Positions 16,590 to 25,811 are shown, counted from the stretch's first letter. The stretch is DNA of 56,900 bases from Dermabacter hominis NBRC 106157 (GCF_001570785.1 NZ_BCSI01000011.1:1-56900); one strand, 5' to 3'. Notes: generated by a model from the sequence alone, not told the origin. Program-made: numbers and translations.

Positions 16590-19500
16590 ATGGCTTCTTC
16601 CGCGCGCACCCCTCAGCCGCCGTTTCCCTTCGTGCCGAAGGCCCTCATCGAACCGATGTTCGGGCGCGTCGTCGTGGAGCGCGCGGCCGAGTACGCGAAT
16701 GACGACCATGTTCGCCTTCCCAACTGGGTGACGACCTCGACCGGGTCGAAGGGCGAGCTCATCGGCGTCGTGCACGGCCGCGGCGCGGATCCCTATCGCG
16801 TGCGGGTGTCGCTCCACCGCGTCGACGATGACGAAAACGACACCGAAGGTGAGCTTCCCCTGTGGATTCCCGTGCAGTCGACGTGCACGTGCCCAGTGGT
16901 CATGAACTGCAAGCACGGCGCGGCGCTTGCCCTGTGGTCGGGGCAGCAGGCAGAGGCGTGGGCGGAGGCCCGCGAGGCGGAACCCGAGGAGCAGGCAGCG
17001 TCGTGGCTTGAGACTCTTGCGCCGCTCTTGCGCGCGAGCGAGGAGGAGACGGAGGATACGACCCCTCTCGCGCTCGGCTTCGAGCTCAAAGCCGAGCAGC
17101 TCACGAAGACGAGGTTTTCGTGGGGCTATGAGCCGTTCACGATGGCTCACCTCGAGGCGGGAAAGAGCGTGTATCTGTCGATCCGCCCGCTGCGTCGCGG
17201 CAAGCGCAACAATTGGATCAAATCGGGGCTGTCGTGGCGGACGTTCGAGTACCGCATGAACGGTCGCGGCTTCGACCCCGCGCATGCTGACGCCCTGACC
17301 AGGATCTTTGCGCTCTCGGAGGCGGATCGCAGCCATACGGCCGCGGTCGAGCAACTGTGGATCAACCAGTTTCGCTCCCCGATCCTGTGGGAGGCTCTCG
17401 CGCGCGCTCGCGAGGCGGGAGTGGCGTTTGTGGGATTGGAGAACGTTGGCGAGGTCCGGCTAGGTGAGGGGGCCGACGTCGGCCTGGACCTGACCGGCGC
17501 CGACGATCTCACGGTGCGGGCCCTCGCGCATATCGACGGCGAGCCGAGGCCCGAGGCGCGCATGCTCGGCTCGAACGGCGTCATCGACATTCACCCAGGC
17601 AAAAGCGGCACGTTCAATATTGAATTCGCGGGGACCGGCGCCCCCGTGCCGATGCCCGTGCAGAAACTCCTCGAGGCACGCACTCGCATCGACGTGCCGA
17701 AGAGTGAACGCGAGGCGTTCTTTGATAGCGCGCTTCCTCGCCTGAACCGCGTCACGAGCGTCGCAAGCGGCGACGGAAGCGTCACGATGCCCGCGCCGAA
17801 AAAGCCGCGGCTGCAGCTCGAGGTTGCCTACAGCGGTGCGAACACGGTTGCACTCGCGTGGTCGTGGTTCTACCCCTCAACTCGGAATCGCTACGGTGTG
17901 TATCAGCAGGGTGGTGCTGGCCGCGACCGCGACTTTGAGGATGAGCTCCTCGCCGAGGTGCGCGAGCTGTGGCCAACGGTTGGCGGCGCGCGCCCCGATG
18001 ACCGCGCCCCCGAAGGCACCGAGAAGCTGAGCGACGTGGACACCGCGCACTTCACGACGCGCGTTCTGCCCGAGCTCGAGGCGATGGACGGCATCGACGT
18101 CACGATCTCGGGCACGCGCCACACCTACCGCGAGCTCGATGGCGCGCCGTCCGTGCGCGTGAGGCAGACCGAGAATCCGGCGAAGAACGACTGGTTCGAC
18201 CTTGGCTTCGAGGTCACGCTCGAGGGCAGAACGATCCCGTTCCCCTCCCTTTTTGTGGCGCTCGCGAAGGGTCAGTCGACGCTGCTGCTCGAGGATCGCA
18301 CCTATTTTTCGCTTGAGCATCCGGCATTCGATGCCCTGCGCGCCCTCATCGCCGAGGGGGAGGCCCTTGCGGAATGGAACCCCGAACGCCAGCAGATCTC
18401 GAAGTATCAGGTGGGGTTCTGGGAGGATCTCGCCGACGCGGCGGATGCGACCGAGGCTGCCGACGGTTGGGAAGAAACCGTCGGAAAACTGAAGAACCTC
18501 GAGGCCATCCCGCACACGCCCCTTCCAGCCGGGCTCCACGCGAAGCTGCGCTCCTACCAGCGTGAGGGCTTCGAGTTCCTTGCGCTGCTGTATTCGCTCG
18601 GGCTCGGCGGGATTCTCGCCGATGACATGGGCCTCGGCAAAACACTCCAGGCGCTCACGCTTATCCAGCACGCGCGAGAGACGGCGAGCGCGGGGGAGGG
18701 GAACGGCTCGGTGATGGTGCACGCGGGGGAGACCTCCGCCCAGGCAAGTGCAGGTCCGACGTCTGCCGGCACCCATCGCCCCTTCCTCGTCCTGGCGCCG
18801 AGCAGCGTCATCGGGGTGTGGCAGGCGGAAGCCGAGCGCTTCACGCCCAACCTGAAGGTCGCGCTCGTGGTTCGCACGCGACGCGCCCGAAAAACGGAGC
18901 TTCGGCGCGAAATCGAGGGCGCCGACATCGTCGTCACGAGCTACACGATCGCCCGCATCGATTCAGAGGATTTCGCACGCGAACAGTTCGCGGGCCTCAT
19001 CCTCGACGAGGCCCAATTCGTGAAGAACCGTGCCTCGCGCATCCATCAAGCGGTCAAGAGGATCAAGGCGCCGTTTCGCCTCGCGATCACCGGCACGCCC
19101 ATGGAGAACTCCCTCGGGGACCTGTGGGCGATCATGTCGATCGTCGCGCCGGGTGTTCTTGGCCCTCACGTGCAGTTCCGCACCCACTTCACGCAGCCGA
19201 TCGAATCGGGCGAGCATCCGGAGAAGATGCCCGTGCTTCGCCGCCGGCTCCGCCCGTTCATGCTGAGGCGCACGAAGGAACTCGTAGCGAAGGATCTCCC
19301 GGAGAAACAAGAGCAGGTCGTCAAGGTCGAGCTCGAGGGGGCGCATCGCAGGATCTACGATTCGGTGCTTCAACGCGAGCGCAAGAAGGTCCTCGGGCTT
19401 ATCGACGACATGGACAAGAACCGCTTCATCGTGTTTCGCTCGATCACGCTCTTGCGGATGCTCGCGCTCGATCCCGCGCTCGTCGACGATGGTGGCGATA

Positions 19501-20015
19501 AGAACGCCCCGTCGACGAAGCTTGCGGTTCTTTTCGAACGCCTCGACGAGGTCGTCGCCGAGGGCCACAGGGTGCTCGTATTCTCCCAGTTCACGAGCTT
19601 CCTTGCGCGCGCAGCTGAGCAGCTTCGGGAACGCCAGATCGCCTACCAGTATCTCGACGGTTCGACCCGCGATCGAGCCGACGTCATCCGCGACTTCCGC
19701 GAGGGCAACGATCCCGTATTCCTCATCTCCCTCAAGGCTGGCGGTTTTGGCCTGACGCTCACCGAGGCCGACTACGTGTTTCTCCTCGATCCGTGGTGGA
19801 ACCCCGCCGCCGAAAACCAGGCGATTGACCGCACGCACCGCATCGGCCAAACGGAGCGCGTCATGGTCTACCGTCTCGTTGCGGCGGATACGATCGAGGA
19901 CAAGGTCCTCGCGCTCCAGGAGAAGAAACGCGCGCTGTTCGATTCGCTCACCGACGGTGGCGAGGCGTTCAGCGCACAGATCACCGCCGACGACGTCAAG
20001 GAGCTCTTCTCGTGA
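16590..20015 (+). CDS. SWIM zinc-finger SNF2-family DNA helicase/translocase
   Basis: About 1141 aa from the ATG at 16590. Near residues 95-112 is a SWIM zinc motif (CTCPVVMNCKHGAALAL, the C-x-C...C-x-H pattern). A long middle region carries the HepA-type N-terminal extension typical of bacterial SWIM-SNF2 proteins. The SNF2 motor occupies the C-terminal half: ILADDMGLGKTLQAL (about 673-687), LILDEAQFVKN (about 803), AITGTPMENSLGDLWAIM, VLVFSQFTSF, YLDGSTRDRADVI, SLKAGGFGLTLTEAD and WWNPAAENQAIDRTHRIGQ. All Walker residues are present. Such proteins move along double-stranded DNA or remodel nucleoprotein and are linked to recombination and transcription recycling; the exact role here is unknown. 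The stop overlaps the next start (GTGA), so it is co-translated with the NAD(P)HX dehydratase. Confidence 0.88.
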   Translation: MASSARTPQPPFPFVPKALIEPMFGRVVVERAAEYANDDHVRLPNWVTTSTGSKGELIGVVHGRGADPYRVRVSLHRVDDDENDTEGELPLWIPVQSTCTCPVVMNCKHGAALALWSGQQAEAWAEAREAEPEEQAASWLETLAPLLRASEEETEDTTPLALGFELKAEQLTKTRFSWGYEPFTMAHLEAGKSVYLSIRPLRRGKRNNWIKSGLSWRTFEYRMNGRGFDPAHADALTRIFALSEADRSHTAAVEQLWINQFRSPILWEALARAREAGVAFVGLENVGEVRLGEGADVGLDLTGADDLTVRALAHIDGEPRPEARMLGSNGVIDIHPGKSGTFNIEFAGTGAPVPMPVQKLLEARTRIDVPKSEREAFFDSALPRLNRVTSVASGDGSVTMPAPKKPRLQLEVAYSGANTVALAWSWFYPSTRNRYGVYQQGGAGRDRDFEDELLAEVRELWPTVGGARPDDRAPEGTEKLSDVDTAHFTTRVLPELEAMDGIDVTISGTRHTYRELDGAPSVRVRQTENPAKNDWFDLGFEVTLEGRTIPFPSLFVALAKGQSTLLLEDRTYFSLEHPAFDALRALIAEGEALAEWNPERQQISKYQVGFWEDLADAADATEAADGWEETVGKLKNLEAIPHTPLPAGLHAKLRSYQREGFEFLALLYSLGLGGILADDMGLGKTLQALTLIQHARETASAGEGNGSVMVHAGETSAQASAGPTSAGTHRPFLVLAPSSVIGVWQAEAERFTPNLKVALVVRTRRARKTELRREIEGADIVVTSYTIARIDSEDFAREQFAGLILDEAQFVKNRASRIHQAVKRIKAPFRLAITGTPMENSLGDLWAIMSIVAPGVLGPHVQFRTHFTQPIESGEHPEKMPVLRRRLRPFMLRRTKELVAKDLPEKQEQVVKVELEGAHRRIYDSVLQRERKKVLGLIDDMDKNRFIVFRSITLLRMLALDPALVDDGGDKNAPSTKLAVLFERLDEVVAEGHRVLVFSQFTSFLARAAEQLRERQIAYQYLDGSTRDRADVIRDFREGNDPVFLISLKAGGFGLTLTEADYVFLLDPWWNPAAENQAIDRTHRIGQTERVMVYRLVAADTIEDKVLALQEKKRALFDSLTDGGEAFSAQITADDVKELFS

Positions 20016-20866
20016 CCGGTCTCGACAACCTCGCCCGCTACTGGCCCGCGCCTACCGAGCGCGACCACAAGTACACGCGCGGCGTTGTGTGCATGGCGAC
20101 GGGCAGCGAGCACTACCCGGGTGCGGCGCTCATCGGCTGTGAAGCGGCGGCCCGCTGCGGCGTCGGCTTGGTGCGCTATCTCGGGCCCGAAGCGGTTGCG
20201 CGCATGGTGATAGCGCGTACGCCCGAGGTCGTTCCTGCCGCGGGTCGCGCCCAGGTATTCGTGGCTGGCTCCGGATGGGAGGGCGCCGACCGTTTCGCCG
20301 CCGTGCGCGCGTGCATGAAGGAAACCTCGCCCGGAGCCCTTCTGGTCGCGGATGCAGGCGCGCTTGGACCCGCCCTGGGGCGTGCGAATTCCGACGGTTG
20401 CCCCGCCCGCCTCGTCCTCACCCCTCACGCAGGGGAGGCCGCGGTCCTGCTCGACGGCTGGGACCGTGACCGCATCGAAGCTTCATCTCGGGAAGCTGCC
20501 GAGGCCCTCGCGGTGGCGACGGGCGCGACGGTGATCCTCAAGGGGTACACGACGTGGATTGCCGCGCCGGGGACCGACACTCTCGCGGTCACATCGCCCA
20601 CGACGCGCCTCGCGACCGGGGGAACGGGCGATGCGCTCGCGGGCATCACCGGGGCGTTGCTGGCGCTCAACCACGCACAGATCGCGCAAGGGCTTGAGCA
20701 CGGCGACCGTCGGACGCTCCTTGCGGTGTGCGAAGCCGCTGTGACCCTGCACGCTCACGCCGCGGCCCTCGCAGCGGGTGAGGGCCACGCGCCGATTCTC
20801 GCAAGCGACATTGCGCAGGTGATTCCCGACCTCTTCGCTCGACTCTCGTCCAAGGTGAACACGTAG
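20012..20866 (+). CDS. nnrD: ADP-dependent NAD(P)H-hydrate dehydratase
   Basis: 284-aa metabolite-repair enzyme of the ribokinase-like YjeF C-terminal family. It dehydrates damaged NADHX/NADPHX back to NAD(P)H using ADP (or ATP). Motifs visible: an AD-A-GAL strand (LLVADAGALGPAL, about 110), LTPHAGEAAVLL (about 135), VILKGYTTWIA and the phosphate-binding GTGDALAGITGALLAL (about 209), with the essential Asp in GTGD. It lacks the N-terminal epimerase domain (NnrE), which is fused in many bacteria, so an epimerase gene would be elsewhere. It is translationally coupled to the SNF2 gene by a GTGA overlap, an unexpected pairing. Cytoplasmic. Confidence 0.88.
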   Translation: MTGLDNLARYWPAPTERDHKYTRGVVCMATGSEHYPGAALIGCEAAARCGVGLVRYLGPEAVARMVIARTPEVVPAAGRAQVFVAGSGWEGADRFAAVRACMKETSPGALLVADAGALGPALGRANSDGCPARLVLTPHAGEAAVLLDGWDRDRIEASSREAAEALAVATGATVILKGYTTWIAAPGTDTLAVTSPTTRLATGGTGDALAGITGALLALNHAQIAQGLEHGDRRTLLAVCEAAVTLHAHAAALAAGEGHAPILASDIAQVIPDLFARLSSKVNT

Positions 20867-20886
20867 ACTAGACACAATCCGAAGAT

Positions 20887-20911
20887 GGGCGCCCCATGAT
20901 GTGAGGCGCCC
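20887..20911 (+). terminator. hairpin between nnrD and terC
   Basis: GGGCGCC and GGCGCCC pair perfectly across an 11-base loop, 20 bp after the nnrD stop. A TAGACT box at 20864-20869 lies just before it, so the hairpin may instead sit in the terC 5' leader. No T-tract follows. Confidence 0.5.
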
Positions 20912-20948
20912 TCGTCATTTCCACCGCCCCCAGCCCGAAGGGACCCCG

Positions 20949-21965
20949 ATGGGTGAGATTTCCCTGCAGTTCGAGGTCATTTCGCTGATCGTCCTCGTTG
21001 CGATCCTCGTTATCGACCTTCTCCTCGTTCTCAAGCGCCCCCACGTGCCGTCCTTCAAGGAATGCATCGGCTGGGTCGTGTTCTACGTGGCGCTCGCGCT
21101 CATCTTCGCCGTCACGCTCTACTTCCTCGCCGACCACCAGGTCGCGGGACAATTCATCGTGGGCTGGCTCACCGAATACTCGCTCAGTATCGACAACCTC
21201 TTCGTGTTCATTGTGATCATGTCGAAGTTTGCTGTGCCGAGGAAATACCAGCAAGAGGTGCTCATGGTGGGCATCATCATCGCGCTCATCGCGCGCGCGA
21301 TCTTGATTTTGCTCGGCGTCGCCGTGATCAATTCCTTCGCGTGGGTGTTTTACATCTTTGCGATCTTCCTGTTCTACACGGCCTATAAGCAGGTCCAGGG
21401 CGAGGAAGAGGAGGAGGCCGAGGACGGCTTCGTCATGAAGAACCTTAAAAAGGTCGTCCACGTCCACGATCACTACGACGGGAATAAGATTCGCACGGTG
21501 GTGAACGGCAAGAAGGTCTTCACGCCGATGCTGCTCGTGTTCCTTACGATCGGCCTGACCGACGTGATGTTCGCGTTCGACTCGATCCCGGCGATCCTCG
21601 GCATTACGCAGAACCCGTTCATCGTGTTCACGACGAACCTCTTCGCGCTCATGGGGCTTCGCCAGCTGTACTTCCTGCTCGGTGGGCTCGTGGACCGCCT
21701 CGTGTACCTCCACTACGGCCTCGCGGCGATCCTCGCCTTCATCGGCGTGAAGCTCGTCATTCACGCGGCCCACGAGGCGCCGCTGTGGCCTAAGGATTCA
21801 GGCTTTGGTCACTTCGTGCACTCGATCCCCGAGATCCCGATCTGGCTTTCGCTCGCCGTGATCGCCGGCTCGATGATCATCGCGATCATCGCCTCGCTTC
21901 TGTGGGCGCCGAAGACGAACGACGATCAACCGGCGGCTGCTGTCGAGGGTGGCGAAGGACGCTAA
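20949..21965 (+). CDS. TerC-family integral membrane protein (metal export/homeostasis)
   Basis: About 338 aa from the ATG at 20949, chosen because GAAGGGA lies 6 bases before it. Eight or nine membrane helices are visible. TerC signature blocks are TEYSLSIDNLFVFIVIM (about 75-91) and GLTDVMFAFDSIPAILGIT (about 200-218), whose acidic residues lie inside the membrane and are thought to bind a divalent metal. A charged cytoplasmic loop (QGEEEEEAEDGFV) separates the two halves of the internal repeat. The family includes Alx and TerC; current evidence links it to manganese export, sometimes at the secretion machinery, rather than tellurite resistance itself. It is a single gene with its own TAGACT -10 box. 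I looked for a yybP-ykoY Mn riboswitch in the leader and did not find one. Confidence 0.9.
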   Translation: MGEISLQFEVISLIVLVAILVIDLLLVLKRPHVPSFKECIGWVVFYVALALIFAVTLYFLADHQVAGQFIVGWLTEYSLSIDNLFVFIVIMSKFAVPRKYQQEVLMVGIIIALIARAILILLGVAVINSFAWVFYIFAIFLFYTAYKQVQGEEEEEAEDGFVMKNLKKVVHVHDHYDGNKIRTVVNGKKVFTPMLLVFLTIGLTDVMFAFDSIPAILGITQNPFIVFTTNLFALMGLRQLYFLLGGLVDRLVYLHYGLAAILAFIGVKLVIHAAHEAPLWPKDSGFGHFVHSIPEIPIWLSLAVIAGSMIIAIIASLLWAPKTNDDQPAAAVEGGEGR

Positions 21966-22006
21966 GGGTAGGCTTCCCGGTCTAGCGGGCAAGGTTTTTA
22001 GCGACG

Positions 22007-22012
22007 TAGCGT
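22007..22012 (+). promoter_or_regulatory. leaderless -10 box of the VIT1/CCC1 gene
   Basis: TAGCGT is followed by 7 bases and the ATG at 22020. No ribosome site is present before the ATG. Confidence 0.5.
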
Positions 22013-22019
22013 GAGAGCT

Positions 22020-22751
22020 ATGAGTAGCTCTAGCACCGCCCCAGAAACCTCCTCCGAAGACACTCGCGACCGCGCCGCGTCATCGGCGAACCTCAACCGC
22101 CTGCGTGCCGGTGTGCTCGGCGCAAATGATGGCATCGTGTCCGTCGCCGGCATGGTCGTTGGTGTCGCCGCCGCAACCCCGACCTTCGGCGCTCTCGCGA
22201 TCGCAGGTGCCGCCGCGCTCAGTGCCGGCGCGCTCTCGATGGCGATGGGCGAGTACGTGTCCGTTTCGACGCAGCGCGATACCGAACGTTCGCTCCTCGA
22301 GCGTGAGCGGCAGCGCCTCGCCACGGACCCGGAACGTGAACTCGCCGCCCTCGCGGCCTCTCTCGAGGAGACCGGGATCCCCGAAGACCTTGCGCGCGAA
22401 GCTGCCGAACGCATGAGCGCGCACGACGCGCTCGACGCTCACGCCCGCGTGCGCTTCGGCATCGAAGAAGAGTCGATCGCCTCTCCCCTTGGTGCGGCCC
22501 TCGCGTCGCTCGTCGCGTTCACCCTCGGTGGCCTCCTTCCGGTGATTGCTGTTCTCTTCACGCCCGTTGCCGTGAAGATTCCCGCCGTCGTGGCGTCGGT
22601 AGTGCTCGCACTCGCCCTCACCGGTTTCATTTCGGCGCGCCTCGGCCAGGCGAAAGCGGGCCGCGCGACGATCCGCACGATTCTCGGCGGCACGGCAGCG
22701 ATGGCCGTCTCCTACGGCATCGGCACGCTGCTCGGCGTGAGCGTGATCTAA
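22020..22751 (+). CDS. VIT1/CCC1 family iron/manganese transporter
   Basis: 243-aa membrane protein. The first helix region LRAGVLGANDGIVSVAGMVVGVAAA is the family signature (GxxDGxxS, about residues 28-52). A second helix with MAMGEYVSVSTQRDTERSLLERERQRL leads into an acidic cytoplasmic metal-binding helix-turn-helix with many Glu residues. Three more helices follow (FTLGGLLPVIAVLFTP, VVASVVLALALTGFI and TILGGTAAMAVSYGIGTLLGV). In plants and yeast the family moves Fe2+ or Mn2+ into vacuoles; bacterial members probably export these metals. Together with TerC just upstream it suggests a divalent-metal homeostasis patch, though the two have separate promoters. Its stop overlaps the stop of the converging gluQ. 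Confidence 0.9.
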   Translation: MSSSSTAPETSSEDTRDRAASSANLNRLRAGVLGANDGIVSVAGMVVGVAAATPTFGALAIAGAAALSAGALSMAMGEYVSVSTQRDTERSLLERERQRLATDPERELAALAASLEETGIPEDLAREAAERMSAHDALDAHARVRFGIEEESIASPLGAALASLVAFTLGGLLPVIAVLFTPVAVKIPAVVASVVLALALTGFISARLGQAKAGRATIRTILGGTAAMAVSYGIGTLLGVSVI

Positions 22752-23773
22752 CGAGAGGCTCGCGCGCCTGGCGTGTAAATCCAAGGTTCGTGCGGAAGGT
22801 TTTTCGGCTCGAAGGCCTCGAGGATATCGCGGGCGCTTCGGCACCCCGGAAGCCCCAGGGAGTCTCCGATGGTTTCGGCGACGTCCTCGGGGCTTTCGCC
22901 TTTGGCGAGGCGATCCCTGAGCGTCACGGCCCCGTCTCGCTTGGCGAGCCTCGCCCCATCTATGTTGAGGGCGAGCGGGACGTGAATGTAGGAGAGATGC
23001 GCCGACGGATGCGGCGGCGAGGCTGTCCCGGCGACCGTCGGACCTGCGCCGAGCCGATCGGGGTGCGGGAAAAGCCAGGGCGCTGCAAGCGCGAGCAGGT
23101 CGGTGAGGTATGCCTGGCGCGGGCTCGAACTGAGGAGGTCATCCCCGCGCACGACCTGGTCGACGCCCGTCTCAATATCGTCGACCACCGCCACGAGGTT
23201 GTAGGCGAACATCCCATCGCCGCGCACGAGCACGAAGTCGTCGACGTCGCCCAGGGTGTGCCCGGCGTACAGGTCGATGGCCTCGTAGGAGTGCGTATCC
23301 GCGCGCAGTCGCAGCGACGGCTCCCGGTTTAGTGCGCGCATCTTCGTGCGCCCGGCCTCCCGTTCGACTTCGGTGAGGTCCCGGCAGGTTCCGGGGTACG
23401 CCCCCGGTGGGGCGTGAGGGGCCGACGGCGCCTCGTGAATCTCGCGGCGGGTGCAATAGCACTCGTAGACGAGCCCGCGTTCATCGAGGGCCGCCACGAC
23501 CCGTCGATACAGGTCAAGTCGCTTCGACTGCCAGGCGACAGGGCCGTCCCAGTCGAGGCCAAGCGCCTCCATGTCCTCGAGCTGCCTCGCGGCGCTTCCT
23601 TCCTTCACGCGGTTGAGATCCTCCATGCGCATGAGGAAATGACGGCCGGTGCGGCGCGCAAAAACCCACGCGAGGATGGCCGTACGAAGGTTGCCGAGGT
23701 GCAGATCGCCGCTCGGCGAGGGTGCGTAGCGGCCCGCGAAACCGAAGGGCGAGCGGGGATCAGGTGTGGCCAT
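22748..23773 (-). CDS. gluQ: glutamyl-Q tRNA(Asp) synthetase
   Basis: 341-aa truncated glutamyl-tRNA synthetase paralogue lacking the anticodon-binding domain. It attaches glutamate to the queuosine base of tRNA(Asp). The HIGH-class motif appears as APSPSGDLHLGNLRTAIL (about residues 16-33). The zinc site is YECYC (about 105-109) with a later Tyr and Cys (YPGTCRDL). The KMSKS loop reads RLAKRDGAVTLRD (about 272-284), the GluQ-RS form. The length and absence of a C-terminal domain separate it from GltX. It overlaps the acetyltransferase gene upstream by 14 bp, so the two form an operon, probably with the DUF5324-like gene. Confidence 0.9.
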   Translation of the reverse strand: MATPDPRSPFGFAGRYAPSPSGDLHLGNLRTAILAWVFARRTGRHFLMRMEDLNRVKEGSAARQLEDMEALGLDWDGPVAWQSKRLDLYRRVVAALDERGLVYECYCTRREIHEAPSAPHAPPGAYPGTCRDLTEVEREAGRTKMRALNREPSLRLRADTHSYEAIDLYAGHTLGDVDDFVLVRGDGMFAYNLVAVVDDIETGVDQVVRGDDLLSSSPRQAYLTDLLALAAPWLFPHPDRLGAGPTVAGTASPPHPSAHLSYIHVPLALNIDGARLAKRDGAVTLRDRLAKGESPEDVAETIGDSLGLPGCRSARDILEAFEPKNLPHEPWIYTPGARASR

Positions 23774-24332
23774 GAAGATCGAGGAGGTAGACGACGTGGG
23801 CGCCCGATTCGGTCGGGTCGCTTTCGGAAGACAGGGTGAAGCCGAGGCGTTCGGCGAGGCGGCGCGCCGGGTGGTTCGCGAGGGCCGTGATGAAAGCGGC
23901 TTCGTGCGGCGCGGTGTCGAGCGCGGCGACCTCGCGAAGACACGTCGTGAGCGCGTCCGTGGCGACCCCGGTTCCCCAGGCCTGCGGCGCTAAACGCACG
24001 TAGGTGTTGGCGACCCAGCGCTTACCGAGCGGCATCGCGGAAAGCCCCGCGATACCGAGGAAATCGCCCGATTCAGCCTCGCGGATGGCGCAGTAGCCGA
24101 AGCCGTCGCGCTCATGCGAGGCGATCCACACGTCGAGGACGCGCTGCATCTGGTCGACAGTCTCGAGCGGCCCGATCGTGTCGAGCTCGAATACGCGCGG
24201 GTCGGAGTGGAGGAGCCACAGCTCAGGTAGATCCTCGCGCGTCAACGGATCGAGGGTGTGCGAGAGAGCCCCGCTCCCACGGCGGGCGTGGGGAACGGGG
24301 CTCGTGCTGCTGTGCGGCGGAGTGTCACTCAC
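23760..24332 (-). CDS. GNAT-family N-acetyltransferase (RimJ/RimL-like)
   Basis: 190 aa. The fold order matches GNAT enzymes: N-terminal LTREDLPELWLLHSDPRVFEL, central FGYCAIREAESGDFLGIAGLS strands, the acetyl-CoA site VRLAPQAWGTGVATDALTTCLREVA (Q/R-x-x-G-x-G/A region as W-G-T-G-V-A) and the late HPARRLAERLGF motif typical of RimJ/RimL relatives. The substrate is unknown: it may be a protein N-terminus or a small amine. The GTG start at 24332 overlaps the end of the gene before it by 8 bp; a later start is possible because the first ~25 residues are not conserved-looking. Confidence 0.82.
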   Translation of the reverse strand: MSDTPPHSSTSPVPHARRGSGALSHTLDPLTREDLPELWLLHSDPRVFELDTIGPLETVDQMQRVLDVWIASHERDGFGYCAIREAESGDFLGIAGLSAMPLGKRWVANTYVRLAPQAWGTGVATDALTTCLREVAALDTAPHEAAFITALANHPARRLAERLGFTLSSESDPTESGAHVVYLLDLHGHT

Positions 24333-25080
24333 CCTTGTGAGTGTTTTCCTTTTCGCCGTCGGCGAGGGACTCGGAGACGTCGCCGGCCTCGGCTGCGGCC
24401 ACCGAATCTGACACCACGGTCGAATCCTCTTCGCTCACGCCAGCGGCGGGGTAGTGCGAGCGGGCGAAGTCCGCGGGCGGGGCCCACGGATCCTCGACGG
24501 GGCGGGTCTTCTGCCAGGCGAGGTAGCCGGCGGTGCCGGCAACCGCGGCAATGCCGAGGACGACGAGGACGGTGCCGACCTTCGACTTCTTCTTGTCGGC
24601 AACGGGGCTCGTGGTGGCGGCGGTGCGGATCTCGGGCGCGCCCTTCTCCCATTCGGCGCGAGCGGCATCCACGGCGGCGGCAACGGCCGCGCTGAGGGTC
24701 GTGTTCGCGGCGTCCGCGGTGCGGCGTGCGCGGGGGAGGTAGTCAGCCTCGAAATCGCTGCGGAACTTGCGAGCGCGCGGGCCGACGTTGCGATCGAACT
24801 CATCGGAAAGGCGGCTCGAAAGCCCGCTCACGCGGGCCTGGCCGGCATCGAGGCCCTTGCGCACGCGCTTTTCAACCTCGGGAGCGTAGTCGCCGTAGAA
24901 CTTTTCGGCGCGCTTACGCGCCTCCTTCGACGCCTCGCTGAAGAGCGGCCCGGCGTTGTTGAGCGCCTTGTACCACGTGCTCTGCGCGCGCTTCGCCTGC
25001 TTTTCGGCCTGCTTCTTCGCGTGCTTTGCGTGCTTCTTCGCGGCCTTTTTGGCCTCGCGCTTGGAATTGGTGAAAGCCAT
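24325..25080 (-). CDS. DUF5324-like helical protein with one membrane segment
   Basis: 251 aa from the ATG at 25080 (AAAGGG ribosome site 7 bases before). It starts with a very Lys/Ala-rich stretch (SKREAKKAAKKHAKHAKK...), continues as long amphipathic helices resembling apolipoprotein-type coils, then has one membrane helix (VGTVLVVLGIAAVAGTAGYLAW, about 180-201) and a Trp/Pro segment (WAPPADF) before an acidic tail. This layout and the position beside cyclophilin and rhomboid genes match the uncharacterised DUF5324 proteins of actinobacteria. It is probably membrane-anchored with the coil in the cytoplasm; the function is unknown. It is the first gene of an operon with the acetyltransferase and gluQ. 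Confidence 0.6.
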   Translation of the reverse strand: MAFTNSKREAKKAAKKHAKHAKKQAEKQAKRAQSTWYKALNNAGPLFSEASKEARKRAEKFYGDYAPEVEKRVRKGLDAGQARVSGLSSRLSDEFDRNVGPRARKFRSDFEADYLPRARRTADAANTTLSAAVAAAVDAARAEWEKGAPEIRTAATTSPVADKKKSKVGTVLVVLGIAAVAGTAGYLAWQKTRPVEDPWAPPADFARSHYPAAGVSEEDSTVVSDSVAAAEAGDVSESLADGEKENTHKGE

Positions 25081-25254
25081 CGCTGACCCTTTCGTTCGTG
25101 CGCCGGGAATCCCGGCGGCGGTCTGGAAGTGCGGGTGGTGGCCACGCCGCGATGACTCAAGCCTACTAGCGGTGCATCGGCAGATCACAGTTTCTATGCA
25201 GAATGGCTGTGCGCCGTTCAGCGGTTTTCAGCGAGGGTATGGGAGGATCGAGGC

Positions 25255-25791
25255 ATGTTTGCAACGCTTCACACGAATCACGGCGATATCCGCCTCGAAC
25301 TGTTCGCTAACCACGCCCCCAAGACCGTCGCGAACTTCGTTGAGCTCGCGAGGGGTGAGCGCGAATTCACGAACCCGGTCACGGGCGACAAGGAAAAGCG
25401 CCCCTACTACGACGGCGTGATCTTCCACCGCATCATCGATGGCTTCATGATCCAGGGCGGCGACCCGACCGGCACCGGCACGGGCGGCCCCGGCTACAAC
25501 TTCGACGATGAGATCTCCGAAAAGAACTTCAACGAGCCCTACGTTCTCGCGATGGCCAATGCCGGTAAGCGCATGAACGCCATCACGGGCCTCCCCTCGG
25601 GCACCAACGGCTCGCAGTTCTTCATCACCGTTGCCCCGACCCAGTACCTGCACGGCAAGCACACCGTGTTTGGTGAGGTTGCCGACGATGCCTCGAAGAA
25701 GGTCGTCGACGAGATCGCCAAGGTCGATACCGACATGCGTGATCGCCCGCTCGAAGACGTCGTCATCAACTCGGTGACCATCGAGGACTGA
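25255..25791 (+). CDS. ppiA: cyclophilin-type peptidyl-prolyl cis-trans isomerase
   Basis: 178-aa cytoplasmic cyclophilin without signal peptide. It catalyses proline isomerisation during protein folding. Visible motifs: FHRIIDGFMIQGGDPTGTG (about 61-79, active-site Arg and Phe), NGSQFFITVAPTQYLHGKHTVFG (about 119-141, Q-F-F-I and the W-to-H change common in bacterial forms) and FANHAPKTVANFVELA near the start. GGGAGG lies before the ATG. It is followed after 20 bp by a rhomboid gene, the order also seen near the replication origin of many actinobacteria. Confidence 0.92.
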   Translation: MFATLHTNHGDIRLELFANHAPKTVANFVELARGEREFTNPVTGDKEKRPYYDGVIFHRIIDGFMIQGGDPTGTGTGGPGYNFDDEISEKNFNEPYVLAMANAGKRMNAITGLPSGTNGSQFFITVAPTQYLHGKHTVFGEVADDASKKVVDEIAKVDTDMRDRPLEDVVINSVTIED

Positions 25792-25811
25792 CCCGAAGGT
25801 TCACTTCGTCG

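Noticed and set aside
20864-20948. yybP-ykoY manganese riboswitch before terC
   Set aside because: The leader is only about 75 bases and lacks the conserved GGGGAGUA-type loops; only a simple hairpin is present.
24325-24411. frameshift between the acetyltransferase and the DUF5324-like gene
   Set aside because: The two genes simply overlap by 8 bp, as others in the window do; both have complete domain patterns.
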